From NCBI GenBank assembly GCA_023101725.1, contig JALJCO010012618.1:1-64000 (forward strand): a DNA stretch of 64,000 nt, written 5' to 3'. The translations under genes were made by a program, and so were the position numbers. The stretch comes from Atherinomorus stipes. Lineage: Eukaryota; Chordata; Actinopteri; Atheriniformes; Atherinidae. Below are positions 24,865 through 35,760 of this stretch, one piece after another; the first letter of the stretch is position 1, and the number at the start of each line of letters is the position of its first letter. The notes under the pieces are model-generated. The model did not search any database. It was not told where the DNA came from and saw only the letters and a list, made by a program, of their open reading frames with translations.

Positions 24865-25883
24865 AGTGCCCCTAGCATGAAATTAGCATTTTTTGAGGTT
24901 TTTGATCATAAATTTTAGTTTCCCCAGCCTGCCCATGTTCCAGAAGGGGTTAAATTATAGATTTGTGTTTCCTCTTTCCCTGGGTGTGTCTGCCTACATG
25001 GCGAAGTTAGCATTCACAAATGGGCTGATTGGCAGTTCAGTGTATTTTACTCCTCAGCGTTGAAGCACCACTTGCACCCTGGCACTTTTCAGTGTTTTTG
25101 TGTGAGAACACATTTCCGGACATTATTCTGTCTTTGGTGAAACCTTTTTAAACTAAATTGGTTCCATCACCATGTGGATGCAGCTTTAAACAGATGAAAA
25201 GAGTAGCAAACTTCTAGAGACAAACGATGGTGACAGCTCATACACTGAGGCAGTAATGACTGTTGTGGAGCAGGTGTGGCAGTCAGCAACTATAAAGACC
25301 AGATGCAACAGAGGAGCAGGAGGTGAATACAAAAGAATATACTGGGGGGTTAAACTCTATTAAATTAAACAGAAAGACAGATAAAACACAGAGAAGACTT
25401 CATCTGAACCAAAACACTGCATAAGCTAGAAACCAAAGAACAGACTGAGAAAACAACCCAACTCAGAAATCCAACAAAAGCTAAGCTCAACCAGAGCTCA
25501 CAGACGCATACAGTGGGTCCGAAAAGTATTCAGACCCCTTTAAACTTTTCACTCTTTGTTTCATTGCAGCCATTAACCAAAGTCAAAAAAGTTATTTTAT
25601 TTCTCATTGTTGAACACTTAGCACCCCATCTTGACAGAAAAAAAAACAAAAATGTCTAAATTTGAGCAAATTTATTGTAAAAGAAGAACTGAAATATCAC
25701 ATGGTCATAAGTATTCAGACCCTTTGCAGGGACACTCATGTTTAACTCACAGGCTGTGAATTTCTTCTGATCCTCCTTGAGATGGTTCTACTCTTTCATT
25801 GGAGTCCAGCTGTGTTTAATTAAACTGATTGGACTTGATTAGGAAAGGCACACACCTGTCTTTACAATTACAGTGCAGAGCAA

Positions 25884-26222
25884 ATGAGAATCATGAGGTC
25901 GAAGGAACTGTCCAAAGAGCTCAGAGACAGAATTGTGGCGAGGCACAGATCTGGCCAAGGTTACAAAAGAATTTTTGCAGCACTAAAGGTTCCTAAGAGC
26001 ACGGGGGCCTCCATAGTCCTTAAATGGAAGAAGTTTGGGACGATCAGAACTCTTCCTAGACCCGGCCGTCCAGCCAAACTGAGCAGCCGTGGGAGAAGAA
26101 CCTTGGTGAGAGAGGTGAAGAAGAACTCCAGAGCTCCAGAGATGCAGTGGGGAGATGGGAGAAAGCTCCACAAAGTCAACTATCACTGCAGCCTCCACCA
26201 GTCAGGCCTTTATGGCAGTTAG
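25884..26222 (+). pseudogene. Tc1-like transposase N-terminal part (pseudogene)
   Basis: Starts at ATG 25884 and contains KELSKELRDRIVARHRSGQG, then a WKKFGTIRTLPRPGRPAKLS block. These are the paired-type helix-turn-helix and GRPAK-like segment that bind the inverted repeats in Tc1-like enzymes. It then runs out of homology near EVKKNSRAP and stops. Confidence 0.85.
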
Positions 26223-26375
26223 TGCAAGACACATGAAAGCCTGCATAGAGTTTGCTATAAAACACATGAACACATGAAAAACATATTTCTCATAGTCTCC
26301 CAGTCTATGAGAAATATGATTCTCTGGTCTGATGAGACCAAGACTGAACTTTCTGGCATTAATTCTAAGTGATAT

Positions 26376-26765
26376 GTGGGGAGAAAACCAGGCACTGCTC
26401 ATCACCTGCCCAATACGATCCCAACAGTGAAACATGGTGGTGGCAGTATCATGCTCTGGGGGTGTTTTTCAGCTGCAGGGATAGGACGACTGGTTGCAGT
26501 TGAAGGAAAGATGAATGCGGCCAAGTACAGAGAGATCCTGGAAGAAAACCTCTTCCAGAGTGTTCAGGACCTCAGACTGGGCCGAAGGTTCACCTTCCAA
26601 CAAGACAATGACCCTCAGCACACAGCTAAAATAACAAAGGAGTGGCTTCAGAATAATTCTGGACTATTCTTGACTGGCCCAGCCAGAGTCCTGACCCAAA
26701 CCCAAGTTAGCATCTCTGGAGTGACCTGGAAATGGCTGTTCACCAACGTTCACCATCCAACCTGA
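26376..26765 (+). pseudogene. Tc1-like transposase catalytic part (pseudogene)
   Basis: Contains TIPTVKHGGGSIMLWGCFSA, then FTFQQDNDPQHTAKITKEWL with the second catalytic Asp. The SPDLNPIE block is frameshifted: the frame reads ARVLTQTQVS where SQSPDLNP is expected, although the DNA gtcctgacccaaacccaa is still recognisable. The WSDE segment just upstream (about 26320-26350) is in another frame. The gene is broken at several places. Confidence 0.85.
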
Positions 26766-27192
26766 CAGAACTGGAGAGGATCTGCAAGGAAGAATGGCAG
26801 AAGATCCCAAATCCAGGTGTGAAACACTTGTTGCATCATTTCCAAGAAGACTCATGGCTGTAGTACCTCAAAAGGGTATTTCTACTCAGTACTGAGCAAA
26901 GGGTCTGAATACTTACAGTATGAACGTGTGATATTTCAGGTTTCAGGGTCTGAATACTTTCCGTACCCACTGTATGACTGAAATTTAACCAGAAGTTATT
27001 TAGATGCTTCAGTAAAACCACTTGCATCACTAGCTGCATTCCCATTACCCTGAGAGTTGTGCAAAACCTAAATGAAGGAGTAAACGGCAGTATTACGCAC
27101 ATCCCAGAAAAGTCAGAACTGGGTGCTGGATAAAAGTAGAATACAAGATAGAAACATAGAATCCGCACAACAAAAGTTGCCCCTGAAAGATT

Positions 27193-27711
27193 TACAGTTG
27201 TGCTTGAAAGTTTACATACTCTCCCGTTAAAAACAGAAAAAAAAATAGCTGCCAGTGAGATAAGTTGAAATTGACTAAAATAATGATAAATACAAATATT
27301 ATGAACCTCAGGTCACTGATTTTGTATTGTGGTTAAAAACAAACAAAAAATAAAACATGTATACAAGCATGATGGGACTCCTGAGCTAAAATGTTGTTGA
27401 GCAACTGTTTAAGGCAATCACTGTAATCTGGTGTTTTCTGTAATGTTCAGTCATACTTCTGCACCTGTTGACAGGTATTTTTCCCACTGTTCATGAAGTA
27501 GCTTTAATTTGTTTGGGACAGTTTTGTTTTTTTGTTTGTTTTAAATTAGTTTTTTAAACAAAAGTTCAAAATCAATATTTTATTTCACTAAATTATAATT
27601 TAGTACATTTCTACATATTATTACTTTTTCAGTTTCTTTTTATTTGAATTACTATTGTGAATTAAGCATTTTCTTTAATGGGGGGAATATAAACTTTCAA
27701 GCACAACTGTA
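27193..27711. mobile_element. Non-autonomous Tc1-like element (MITE), 519 bp
   Basis: Starts tacagttgtgcttgaaagtt and ends aactttcaagcacaactgta, a near-perfect inverted repeat starting with TA. No transposase is inside. A split relative lies at 11080-11950. Confidence 0.85.
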
Positions 27712-27869
27712 AATCTTTCAGGAGCAACTTCCAGAGTGTGGATCATATTTTTCTGTCAAAACCTAAATATCACAATTGAAAAAACTGGTATTTGAGATTT
27801 AGAAAAACCTCTCAAATATATTGTTAAAAGTTTTCACATTCTCATGAACTGATGTGTGGATATACCTGC

Positions 27870-28954
27870 ATGGGAGTTCTCCCAACCAGTCTACATGTGC
27901 TTTGTGGACTTGGAGAAGGCGTTCAATTGTGTCCCCCGGGGATTCCTGTGGGGGGTGCTGTGGTAATACGGAGTGCCGGACCCCCTTGTTCCAGCTGTCC
28001 GGTCCCTGTACGACCGGTGCCAGAGCTTGGTCTGCATTTCCGGCTGTAGGTGGGAGCCATTCCCGGCGGTGAGAGTTGGACTCCGCCAAGGCAGCCCTTT
28101 ATCGTCGATCCTGTTCATAACATTTATGGACAGGATTTCTAGGTGCAGCCGAGGTGCTGAGGGGATCCGGTTTGGTGGCCTCAGGATCGGGTCTCTGCTG
28201 TTCGCAGATGATGTGGTTCTGTTGGCGTCATCGGGCCGTGATCTCCAGCTCTCGCTGGAGCGATTTGCAGCCGAGTGTGAAGCGACCGGGATGAGAATCA
28301 GCACCTCCAAATCCGAGACCATGGTCCTCGCCCAGAAAAGGGTGGAGTGTCCTCTCCGGGTCGGGAGCGAGGTCCTGCCCCAGGTGGAGGAGTTCAAGTA
28401 TCTCGGGGTCTTGTTCACGAATGAGGGATAAATGGAGCGGGAGATGGACAGACGGATCGGTGCGGCGTCTGCAGTGATGCAGACTCTGCATCGGTCTGTT
28501 GTGGTGAAGAAGGAGCTGAGCCAGAAGGCGAAGCTCTCGATTTATCGGTCCATCTACGTTCCTACCCTCATCTATGGCCATGAGTTGTGGGTCATGACCG
28601 AAAGAACGAGATCGCGGGTACAAGCGGCCGGAATGAGTTTCCTCCGCAGGATGGGGCTCAAAGTAGAGCCGCTGCTCCTCCATATAGAGAGGAGCCAGAT
28701 GAGGTGGCTCGGGCATCTGGCCAGGACGCCTCCCTGGTGAGGTGCTCCAAGCACGTCCCACCCGGACGAGACCCAGGGGGAGACCCAGGACACGCTGGAG
28801 GGCCTACGTCTCCCGGCTGGCCTGGGAGCGCCTCGGGATTCCCCCGGATGAGCTGGCAGCTGTAGCCAGGGGGAGGGAAGTCTGGGCTTCCCTTCTTAGG
28901 CAGCTGTCCCCGCGACCCAGCCTCGGATAAGCGGAAGAAGATGGATGGATTTGC
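27870..28954 (+). mobile_element. Rex3-like (RTE) LINE, 5'-truncated
   Basis: Encodes the second half of a reverse transcriptase and ends gaagaagatggatggatt, the GATG-type tail of Rex3/RTE elements. The upstream end begins abruptly near tctacatgtgctttgtggac, typical of 5' truncation. A second, reversed copy is at 62302-63478. GC content is well above the flanks. Confidence 0.88.
27889..28920 (+). pseudogene. Rex3-like reverse transcriptase fragment
   Basis: In order: a CFVDLEKAF-like start, SLYDRCQSLVCISG, GLRQGSPLSSILFITFMDRI, the catalytic box LLFADDVVLLASSGRDLQLS, EEFKYLGVLFTNEG, then a TAA stop at 28429, then IYRSIYVPTLIYGHELWVMT and RSQMRWLGHLARTP. Relative to the reversed copy about 20 residues are missing after FLRR (near 28650). 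Frames change again near 28735. The YADD-type aspartates are kept, but stops and shifts make it non-functional. Confidence 0.88.
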
Positions 28955-30596
28955 CTGGAGAAGTATACTGCAAAAGTGTAATGGACACGGACGTCTTTTT
29001 ATATACTGAAAATTAATATATGATTGAAGAGAAAAATATAACCACTATGTGACAACCAAAAAAGCTGCACTAAAACATAAAATGTCTTGTGTTTTCATCC
29101 TCCTCAAAGTGGAGTTTCACAAGTCAAGATTTCAAGAACTAGGGCTTATGCGCTCTTGACACCATTATAAACGCCTGCAAATCCAAATTTGTCCTAATTT
29201 TGGAAATATCACTTTCATTTTTTTTCTAAAAAAAAGTGTAATTAAAAAACGTAGTCACAGAAATCTTTAGGCACTGGCAGTGTAGACATCACAGTAAAAA
29301 GGTTTTTATTTTTTTTGCTTTTGTTCCAAGGACCCTCAGTGAACCTCAGTGAGAGCAGTTTCAGTGAGTTACAATATTTTGTATAAGCTACCTTTTAAAC
29401 TTACTGTCAACTTTGTGTTTAATTCCACAGAAAATCATTTCTAGAGTTTCACTGACCTCATTCTTGCATTAAACCTCCGGCTAATCCTTTTGTTGAAGTA
29501 GCAGACGGGTTTCCCCAAGTCTTTGTCTCTTTTGAACAAAAAAGACTCTTGTTTTTTTTAACTTAAGAGTAGACTGAAAATAGTACCATACTGTAAGAAT
29601 ATAATCTATGGTCAGTCTTTTTCCTTTTTGATGTGATGCAATTAGAAGTAGTTGCAAATTGAGATTTTGTCGTACCCTGAATGTGAAAATGATTCACTCT
29701 CAGTGAAAATTTCTCTTTTGTGTTTGTATGTGCTGGGACGCCAAAGGGGCTCTTTGTCTGTCTTTGCTATATAGAAGTTATTCATTTAAATCAAATTAAC
29801 AAAATTTACATTGAGCTTAAAAATGTGTATAGTTCTACATTTTTGTAGCAGTCAAAGACAATTGGGAGTCCTACTTGTCCAAGAATATTCATCCACAAAA
29901 TATGAAATACTCCAAAAGACCTAAATATAAGGTTTCATGCCAATGCTCTTGCCCTCCGGTATCAGAGTGTCTCTTAATGGCTTTGTGTTAAATGAGAACG
30001 CAATCACAGAGGGATTAAAGGAAGAGAACATGCTAGACATAAAAATAACTACAATAGACCAACATTGCTTACAGCTTCATGTGACATCAGGCTTAATCTC
30101 CACACAGCCTTGCGCCTGTAAAATAGGTTAGAGCAGAGTCTATGGAAGATTTGTTGGGATGGTGGAAGTGAAGGCAGTTGATATTATGAGCAGGGCTCTA
30201 CCTCAGGAAACCTTCGCAGTAATGTGTTCTGGCAGTGTTATGGCTACATACATATGGCTATTCTATGACGTTTCATACATCCACTAGCTGTGTGGATGTA
30301 TGAATGATGTGGATGTATATATTAACAACACTGTGCAAAATAGGTATTTTGCATGGTCTTGTTTACAGGAGGAGTGAAATTTAAATTATCTAAATGATGA
30401 GAAAAAACTACAAATATTGTGGTGTTTGGACAGCGTAAACAACAAGGCAGGTTACAGGAAAAGGAAGGAGACAGGAGAATATCACTGACTAAAAGAGGAG
30501 GTGATATATACGCCATTGAGATGCAGTGTGCAGATAGTTTGTGTTTGGGCAGGCTAGAGCTGTGTGCAAATACTAAACACCAATCTAAGGAAACTT
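28955..30596. other. No gene recognised
   Basis: AT-rich sequence. The frame at 29937-30131 has no recognisable family feature. Confidence 0.4.
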
Positions 30597-31107
30597 AGGG
30601 GCCGTTCACAGGAGGACGATTGCAGGAAAAAATGACAAAATATTTAATCGGAAGTGCCTTTCGTTCACACGGCAACGGCATTATTCTGGGATGAGGACGT
30701 AAAAATCCAAAGACTCATTCCAAAGCACAATTCCTGAAGACGCGATACTGTTGCGTTCTCGTCTGCACGGCCCAAAACGCAAAAATGATAGTGGACCTGC
30801 TCACGCCATGCTCACGTCACATGCGTGTAGTGTCAAACAGAAACAGGAAAAACAATGTCAGACTCCGTAAACCCAGCAGATCTAAGGTAGATTTTACGCA
30901 TGCACACAGACATGGTGGTGTTCTATCACAGCACCACCTAACGGCCTGGCGTGCATATCCAATCGAATTCCACACACTCTTGCGTCCTCCTATGCACGCA
31001 GATTTCTTCATGACGACGCTCGTGTAAATGCGGATAAAAAGATGAAGACAAGATTCCACTTTTGCATCTTCTCTTCTGATTGTCGCCGTGTGAACGCAGC
31101 CTGAGGC
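30597..31107. mobile_element. Possible hAT-type MITE
   Basis: The left ttaggggccgttcacaggag and right ccgtgtgaacgcagcctgag, read inverted, share the GxxGTTCACAxG core. Such ends are common in fish hAT MITEs. The inverted repeat is imperfect and I see no clear target duplication. Confidence 0.4.
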
Positions 31108-31324
31108 CTTATGTGACACCGGTTACTTCTATCTGACCAAATGTGGATTAAGTACACAGTCAGAATCAAGTTTTAAAGGTAGATTTATAACAAAAGAAAG
31201 TTAAAGGGAGGGAATGCTGTATAGACAGTAAGTTTATTTGTAAAGGACTATGCACATTAATGAATATACCAAAAAAATAAATAATTATGCCAGATTTAGC
31301 AGGAAACTAATTTCCATCTGCAGT

Positions 31325-31765
31325 CCCATGTGTGGCAAGGTATGCAACCGAGGGCCCGAGCGGGATTTGATCCCCAGACGCATGACTCCCTGGTGAGAGT
31401 CATACGTGTTAACCAGTTAGCACGCATGACTCTCACCTGGGAGTCTGGGGATTGAATCCCGCCTGGGCCCTCTATTGCGTACTTTGCCACATTCTGGTGT
31501 TGTCGGCAGGATCCATGTGACGCTGATAAACAGTCCATGGATTCAAAATTGGTGGCAGCCTGCACGAGGACGTGCATGTGAAAAAGGGGGAGAGATGTTG
31601 CGGTTGATGGTCCTGTTACTATGCCTGTTATGTCTGTGATCATCCACCCTGGCTACTTGGCCAAGGGGATGTCCCTTTGGCTGACTGGTTAGCACCCATG
31701 ACTCACCCGGGAGTCTGGGGATCAAATCCCGCCTGGGCCCTCTGTTGCGTACCTTGCCACACTTG
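31325..31765. repeat. Three tRNA-like repeat units in mixed orientation
   Basis: Unit 1 (31330-31400, minus), unit 2 (31407-31491, plus) and unit 3 (31665-31761, plus) share gtctggggat, gaatcccgcctgggccctct and gcgtaccttgccacac. The pieces gactggttagcac and ggatcaaatcc resemble pol III A and B boxes. They look like tRNA-derived SINE heads; a complete tRNA cloverleaf is not supported. Frames at 31296-31872 run over this repeat. Confidence 0.6.
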
Positions 31766-32308
31766 GAAACACATAAAATCAACATTAATACAACACTACA
31801 GGTGGAAATAAGCAGAGGTGGAAAAACCTGGTCCAGAAAGTAAAAATCCTGTCCAGCAGCTGTTCCAACCAATCACTAAACCAGCTGAATTTTATTCGCA
31901 CAGCTCCTCTGCAGATAGATGAGCTCGTTAGTGAGAACACCTGTTATACATGTGCAGGCAGATCCAAACACAAAAATAAAGTATAAGAGTAAAAGACAAA
32001 GTACAATAAATTAACTATTAACCGTGCTGCTATTAACCGTGAAGGGAGGGGGGTCAATGGAAGAGATTGGGTCCTTTGCTTCCTGTCTTATGTTTGTGTG
32101 GCAAAGACGTGCAGCAGGCCCCCTGCTTGACCACTGACTCAGACCCATAGTCTTCCTCCTTCAGGGCAAAGCCTGCAGGTAAAAAAAACCAAAAAAAAAA
32201 AAAACTCTTTTTAAGCTTGCCAGCATATTTTAAAATTTTCCATGGAGACTGTTGTTTCTAACCAATAAACACTTCATTTAACACTTAAAAATCCATGAAT
32301 ATCTAAAT

Positions 32309-32515
32309 CAGGGATCACCAAATCCAGACCTCTTTGGCCAGGGTCCGAAAGGTTTTCACTGACTTCTTGTGCCTACACACCTGACTGAAATTAGTCAATT
32401 AATGAGTCAACTTCATTGGCTCTTGGATCCATTTAATGTGGGTCAGATATGCTGGAGCAGGGAAATGAAAACCTTCTGGACACTGGCTGAAGAGGTCCAG
32501 ATTTGGTGATCCCTG
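32309..32515. mobile_element. hAT MITE, 207 bp, with perfect 8 bp target duplication
   Basis: The tips are CAGGGATCACCAAATC on both ends as an inverted repeat. The element is flanked by ATCTAAAT at 32301-32308 and again at 32516-32523, a perfect 8 bp duplication as hAT transposases make. No coding capacity. Confidence 0.9.
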
Positions 32516-32523
32516 ATCTAAAT

Positions 32524-33685
32524 AATACACTTGAATCTCTGCTGCTTATTCCCTCCCATCTTGTGCTCAATGAATTCTGGGATAGACAAGGTTCACGAAG
32601 GATATATTGTCAGTATCCTTCGTTTCAGGCCAAATAGAGTACATTTTTGATGGGTGGATTCGTAAGCTCCTACGAAGTGCGCAGATCTCAGAATGAGACA
32701 CAGTTTAAGAGTAAAAAGGTGCCAGATACAGCTCGACCAGGGTGCATCCATTCACAAGGAGGATGAGTTTAAGTGATTCTACAGTTGTCTATCGTTTGAA
32801 CGTTTCATTCTCACATAAATAGTGTTTTGAAGTCTAAAACCACTGCTCCTCTAAAACAGTTCCCAGAGTAAATAGATATTTTTTTTCCATTCAATGTACA
32901 TTAAACAACCACGACACATCTTTTTATAACCTAATTACACAATTGTCCCAGTACCCTTTCATACCACTGGCTGTCAATGTTCACACAAGTGTTGTATGCT
33001 GTTTCAATAAAGTTAGAAAAAGATGAAAAAAACAAAAACGGCAAAAGCAATGCCAGATCAGATAATCAATAAGCTTCAGAAAGTAAAGAAGGAAATACCA
33101 TAACAGAAAAAAATGTGGCATTATATCTGCATCTTTCCAGCTACAGCCACTGCAGCAGTGACAAGCAGAGAAGTCAACCATTGATAGGCCTACCACTTCT
33201 GTCAGTGTGAAAAACTTTATCTCAAAACTAATTTGTTTTCTCTCAGTGTGGTTGTGGTTTGACACTATCAAGAGTGTCGTAGTTTAATTTTTTATCATAA
33301 AAATGCCAATAAAAGCTATTTTTTTAAAAAAGGAAAAAAAAAACATGTATGATTAATTGCATCCAACTGCACTTATGATCTGGTTTATTTTCCAACTAGA
33401 ACAAATTTGGCAAGTAGAAGTTCAGGAATCTATCAGCCACTTTGGCTGGTGATCAGATGAGTTCATTCAGAGTCCTGGTTATGACAGTGTTGTGGAACAG
33501 TTCTGGGTTACAAAGTGTCATTTCAATCACACGTATGGGTTCTGGTAAACACACATTAACACCTTTATAATTAAACAAATCAACTTCTTTCCCCAGTGAT
33601 CCTTTTAAAAAGTATTTAGCCCCTCCAAAAATAATTCCCTCAACTCCCCGGTCAACAACACCACTACTCTCCTCTGTGTCTTTCA
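32524..33685. other. No gene recognised
   Basis: No repeat ends or exon-like structure found. The minus frame at 32981-33271 is Phe/Leu-rich by composition. Confidence 0.4.
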
Positions 33686-33793
33686 GTGGCAGCAGCAGGC
33701 CTTTTGCTTGGCCCGACCAAAGACAATGGTCAAGCTGCAGGGGACGGAGACGACGATGAGGGGGACAAGAGGGGCACTTATTCTACAGAGTGA
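33686..33793 (+). CDS. Possible terminal coding exon of an unidentified gene
   Basis: A good pyrimidine tract and acceptor (ctcctctgtgtctttcag, ending 33685) is followed by a GC-richer open stretch in phase 1. It encodes AAAGLLLGPTKDNGQ, then an Asp-rich AGDGDDDEGDK, then RGTYSTE and a TGA stop (33791-33793). The composition contrasts with the AT-rich surroundings. A terminal exon of a membrane or adhesion protein is conceivable, but I know no family with this ending and see no upstream exon. It would lie tail-to-tail with pdgfa. It could equally be chance. Confidence 0.3.
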   Translation: MAAAGLLLGPTKDNGQAAGDGDDDEGDKRGTYSTE

Positions 33794-34109
33794 TTTGGAG
33801 TGGTTGGCAGCAGGACAGCTTTTTTGTAGTGTTTTTATGTGTGTTTGTGTGTGTGAAAGAGGCTTATGTCCTTAAAATGCTGAGCTGAAGTCAAACTGTG
33901 AACAGCAGAAACAGGAGGCACATAGTTAGGGGCAGAATTGGGTGTTTGAATATCATGATAGTGATCAGGCAGCTGTTATACTGGAGGTTCAGTGTAACAA
34001 AGACCAGCAGCCGTCAGTGCCAGATTCATGATTCATGTGGGAACAAACCTAAGGTCAAGATCGTTTAATTTGTCAAGCCCAAGAAAATTATTGTTTCGGT
34101 AGTTCAAGC

Positions 34110-34116
<7 letters not shown>

Positions 34117-34160
<44 letters not shown>
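34117..34160. repeat. (TA)n microsatellite
   Basis: Nearly pure TA run just left of a Tc1-like end fragment. Confidence 0.95.
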
Positions 34161-34162
<2 letters not shown>

Positions 34163-34166
<4 letters not shown>

Positions 34167-34218
34167 CCACCCAAAAAAATTGAATATTCGGAAAAAGTTC
34201 ATGTATTTCTGTAATTCA
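34163..34218 (+). mobile_element. Tc1-like end fragment
   Basis: Contains ttgaatattcggaaaaagtt, catgtatttctgtaattcaa and cttaaaag, a copy of the terminal inverted repeat of the Tc1-like element that starts at 34570. It is followed directly by the GAAA run. Confidence 0.75.
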
Positions 34219-34228
34219 ACTTAAAAGC

Positions 34229-34232
34229 TTGA

Positions 34233-34303
<71 letters not shown>

Positions 34304-34306
34304 CGA

Positions 34307-34362
<56 letters not shown>
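34229..34362 (+). repeat. (GAAA)n microsatellite
   Basis: About 33 GAAA units with one interruption (gcgaaag near 34304). The Lys/Glu/Arg-rich frame starting at 34229 is an artefact of it. The run sits at the A-rich interior position of the foldback family found at 41.1 and 50.6 kb. Confidence 0.97.
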
Positions 34363-34568
34363 ACGCACATCTCATGTGTCGCGGAAGTACGATGTTCTAC
34401 TGTTTAGGCTATAAAAATATACTAAATGATGTTGTTTTGAGTAAATTATGGATGCTACCCACTCAGGACACTTGGATTACATTGGACGAGCAAAGACAAA
34501 ATAACCATAATGGTTAAATATAATTTTTACTGTCAATTTCGTTGGCATTTTTATTTATGTGTGTATTT
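34363..34568 (+). repeat. Fragment of TTAA foldback family
   Basis: Contains ggctataaaaatatactaaa, gtaaattatggatgctaccc and ggattacattggacgagc, shared with 41500-41590 and 50685-50775, and (inverted) with 41070-41270 and 50300-50400. The part from caaagacaaaataaccat to tgtgtatttacagg matches only the inverted copy at 41.07-41.15 kb. Confidence 0.75.
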
Positions 34569-34569
34569 A

Positions 34570-35569
34570 CAGGTACTACCCAAAAAATTTGAATATCTAG
34601 GAAAAGTTATTGTATTTCTGTAATTCAACTTAAAAGTTGCAATTTACATATTGTATTGATAGATAATATGCAAATCAATATATTTCAAGCTTTTATTTGT
34701 TTGGATGTTGCTGATTAGGACTTGCAGCTTATAAAAACTCAAAAAATTAGAATACCGTGAAAAGCTCCAGTATTGTAGGTTCAGAGTGTCACATTCTAAT
34801 CAGGTAAGTAATCCAAAACACCTCCATAAATGCCCCAAGCCTTTAAAAAAGTCCCTGGAAGGAAGAAGTGTGGAAGAAAACGAGGGCTGACAGCAGCCTG
34901 GAGAAGATGGTCAGGAAAGGGCCGTTCAAAAGTGTGGAGGACTTCATAAGGAATGGACCTGTGAGCTTCATTAAGTCCAGCATAAATGCAGCCGTATACC
35001 AGGACATTTTGGAGCACTTCATGCTTGCTTCAGCAGACCAGCTGTATGAGGATGCAGACTTCATCTTCCAGCAAGTCTTGGCACCTGCCCACATTGCCAA
35101 AAGTACAAAATCTTGGTTCAACAACCATGGGATTACCTTGCTTGATTGGCCCGCAAACTCACCTGACCTGAACCCCATTGAAAACATGTGGGGCATCGTC
35201 AAGAGAAAGCTGAACGGGAAGAGACCAAACAATAAAGAAGAGCTCAAGGCTGTGATGGAAGCATGTTTTTTCTTCCATAACACCTGAGATATGCCAGAAG
35301 CTGGTTGCAGATGCAAGTACAGATGACTTTTTTGTGTTTAAAGTCGTTTTTTAATTGGTTCCATGCAATATTCAAATTTTTTGAGTTTTAGAATTTGAGG
35401 TTTTCTAAAGCTGTAAATCTTAATCAGCAACATTCAAACAAATAAAAGCTTGAAATATATTGATTTGCATATTATTTGTCTACACAATATGTAAATTGCA
35501 CCTTTTAAGTTGAATTATAGAAATACATGAACTTTTTTACGATATTCTAATTTTTTGTGTAGTACCTGT
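34570..35569 (+). mobile_element. Tc1-like transposon with long inverted repeats, internally deleted
   Basis: The inverted ends extend about 200 bp: caggtactacccaaaaaatt and aaaaaattagaatac-type inner repeats on the left; cttaatcagcaacattcaaa through gtagtacctg on the right. Between them only the C-terminal half of the transposase is left. An adjacent GT repeat follows. Confidence 0.88.
34868..35287 (+). pseudogene. Tc1-like transposase, C-terminal part, catalytic Asp replaced
   Basis: The frame contains FIFQQVLAPAHIAKSTKSWF, then WPANSPDLNPIENMWGIVKR and RPNNKEELKAVMEA, ending FFFHNT. In this family the first block reads QQD followed by xAPxH. Here Val (GTC) stands for the second catalytic Asp. 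The Glu of NPIEN is kept. The N-terminal DNA-binding half is deleted, so the product would be inactive. Family known, inactivity inferred. Confidence 0.88.
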
Positions 35570-35570
35570 G

Positions 35571-35622
35571 TGTGTGTGTGTGTGTGTGTGTGTATGGGTG
35601 GGTGAGTGTGTGTGTGTATATA
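35571..35622. repeat. (GT)n microsatellite
   Basis: GT run with short interruptions (gtatgggtgggtgag), followed by a short TA run. Confidence 0.9.
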
Positions 35623-35627
35623 TATAT

Positions 35628-35760
35628 TAACCAGGGCTGTCAGTCAATTAAAAATTAAAATTAAGCGATTAATTGCATGATTGTCTTGAGTTAACTCACA
35701 TTAATCACATATTAATCTCAAATTTTGCTTATAAGATGTTATATTTCTAAGGAGTAAACA
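35628..35760 (+). repeat. hAT-like MITE end
   Basis: Contains gggctgtcagtcaattaaaa, aagcgattaattgcatga and ttaactcacattaatcaca, an AT-rich fish repeat pattern similar to the outer element at 49645. Only one end is visible. 35761-36335 shows no gene. Confidence 0.5.

Larger units (their letters stand above)
25509..26974 (+). mobile_element. Decayed Tc1-like transposon
   Basis: The ends cagtgggtccgaaaagtatt and aatactttccgtacccactg are inverted copies flanked by TA. The interior carries broken transposase sequence: a helix-turn-helix start at 25884 and a DDE part at 26376-26765. The middle is shortened and frames change. Full-length fish relatives code about 340 residues. Confidence 0.88.

Noticed and set aside
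27852..28089. Opposite-strand frames over the Rex3 copy
   Set aside because: Shadows of the GC-rich reverse transcriptase sequence.
32165..32185. Micro-exon-like aggcaaagcctgcag between AG and GT
   Set aside because: Only about 14 bases, followed by an A-rich run; no flanking exon to join.
34229..34414. Lys/Glu/Arg-rich frame
   Set aside because: Translation of the (GAAA)n repeat.
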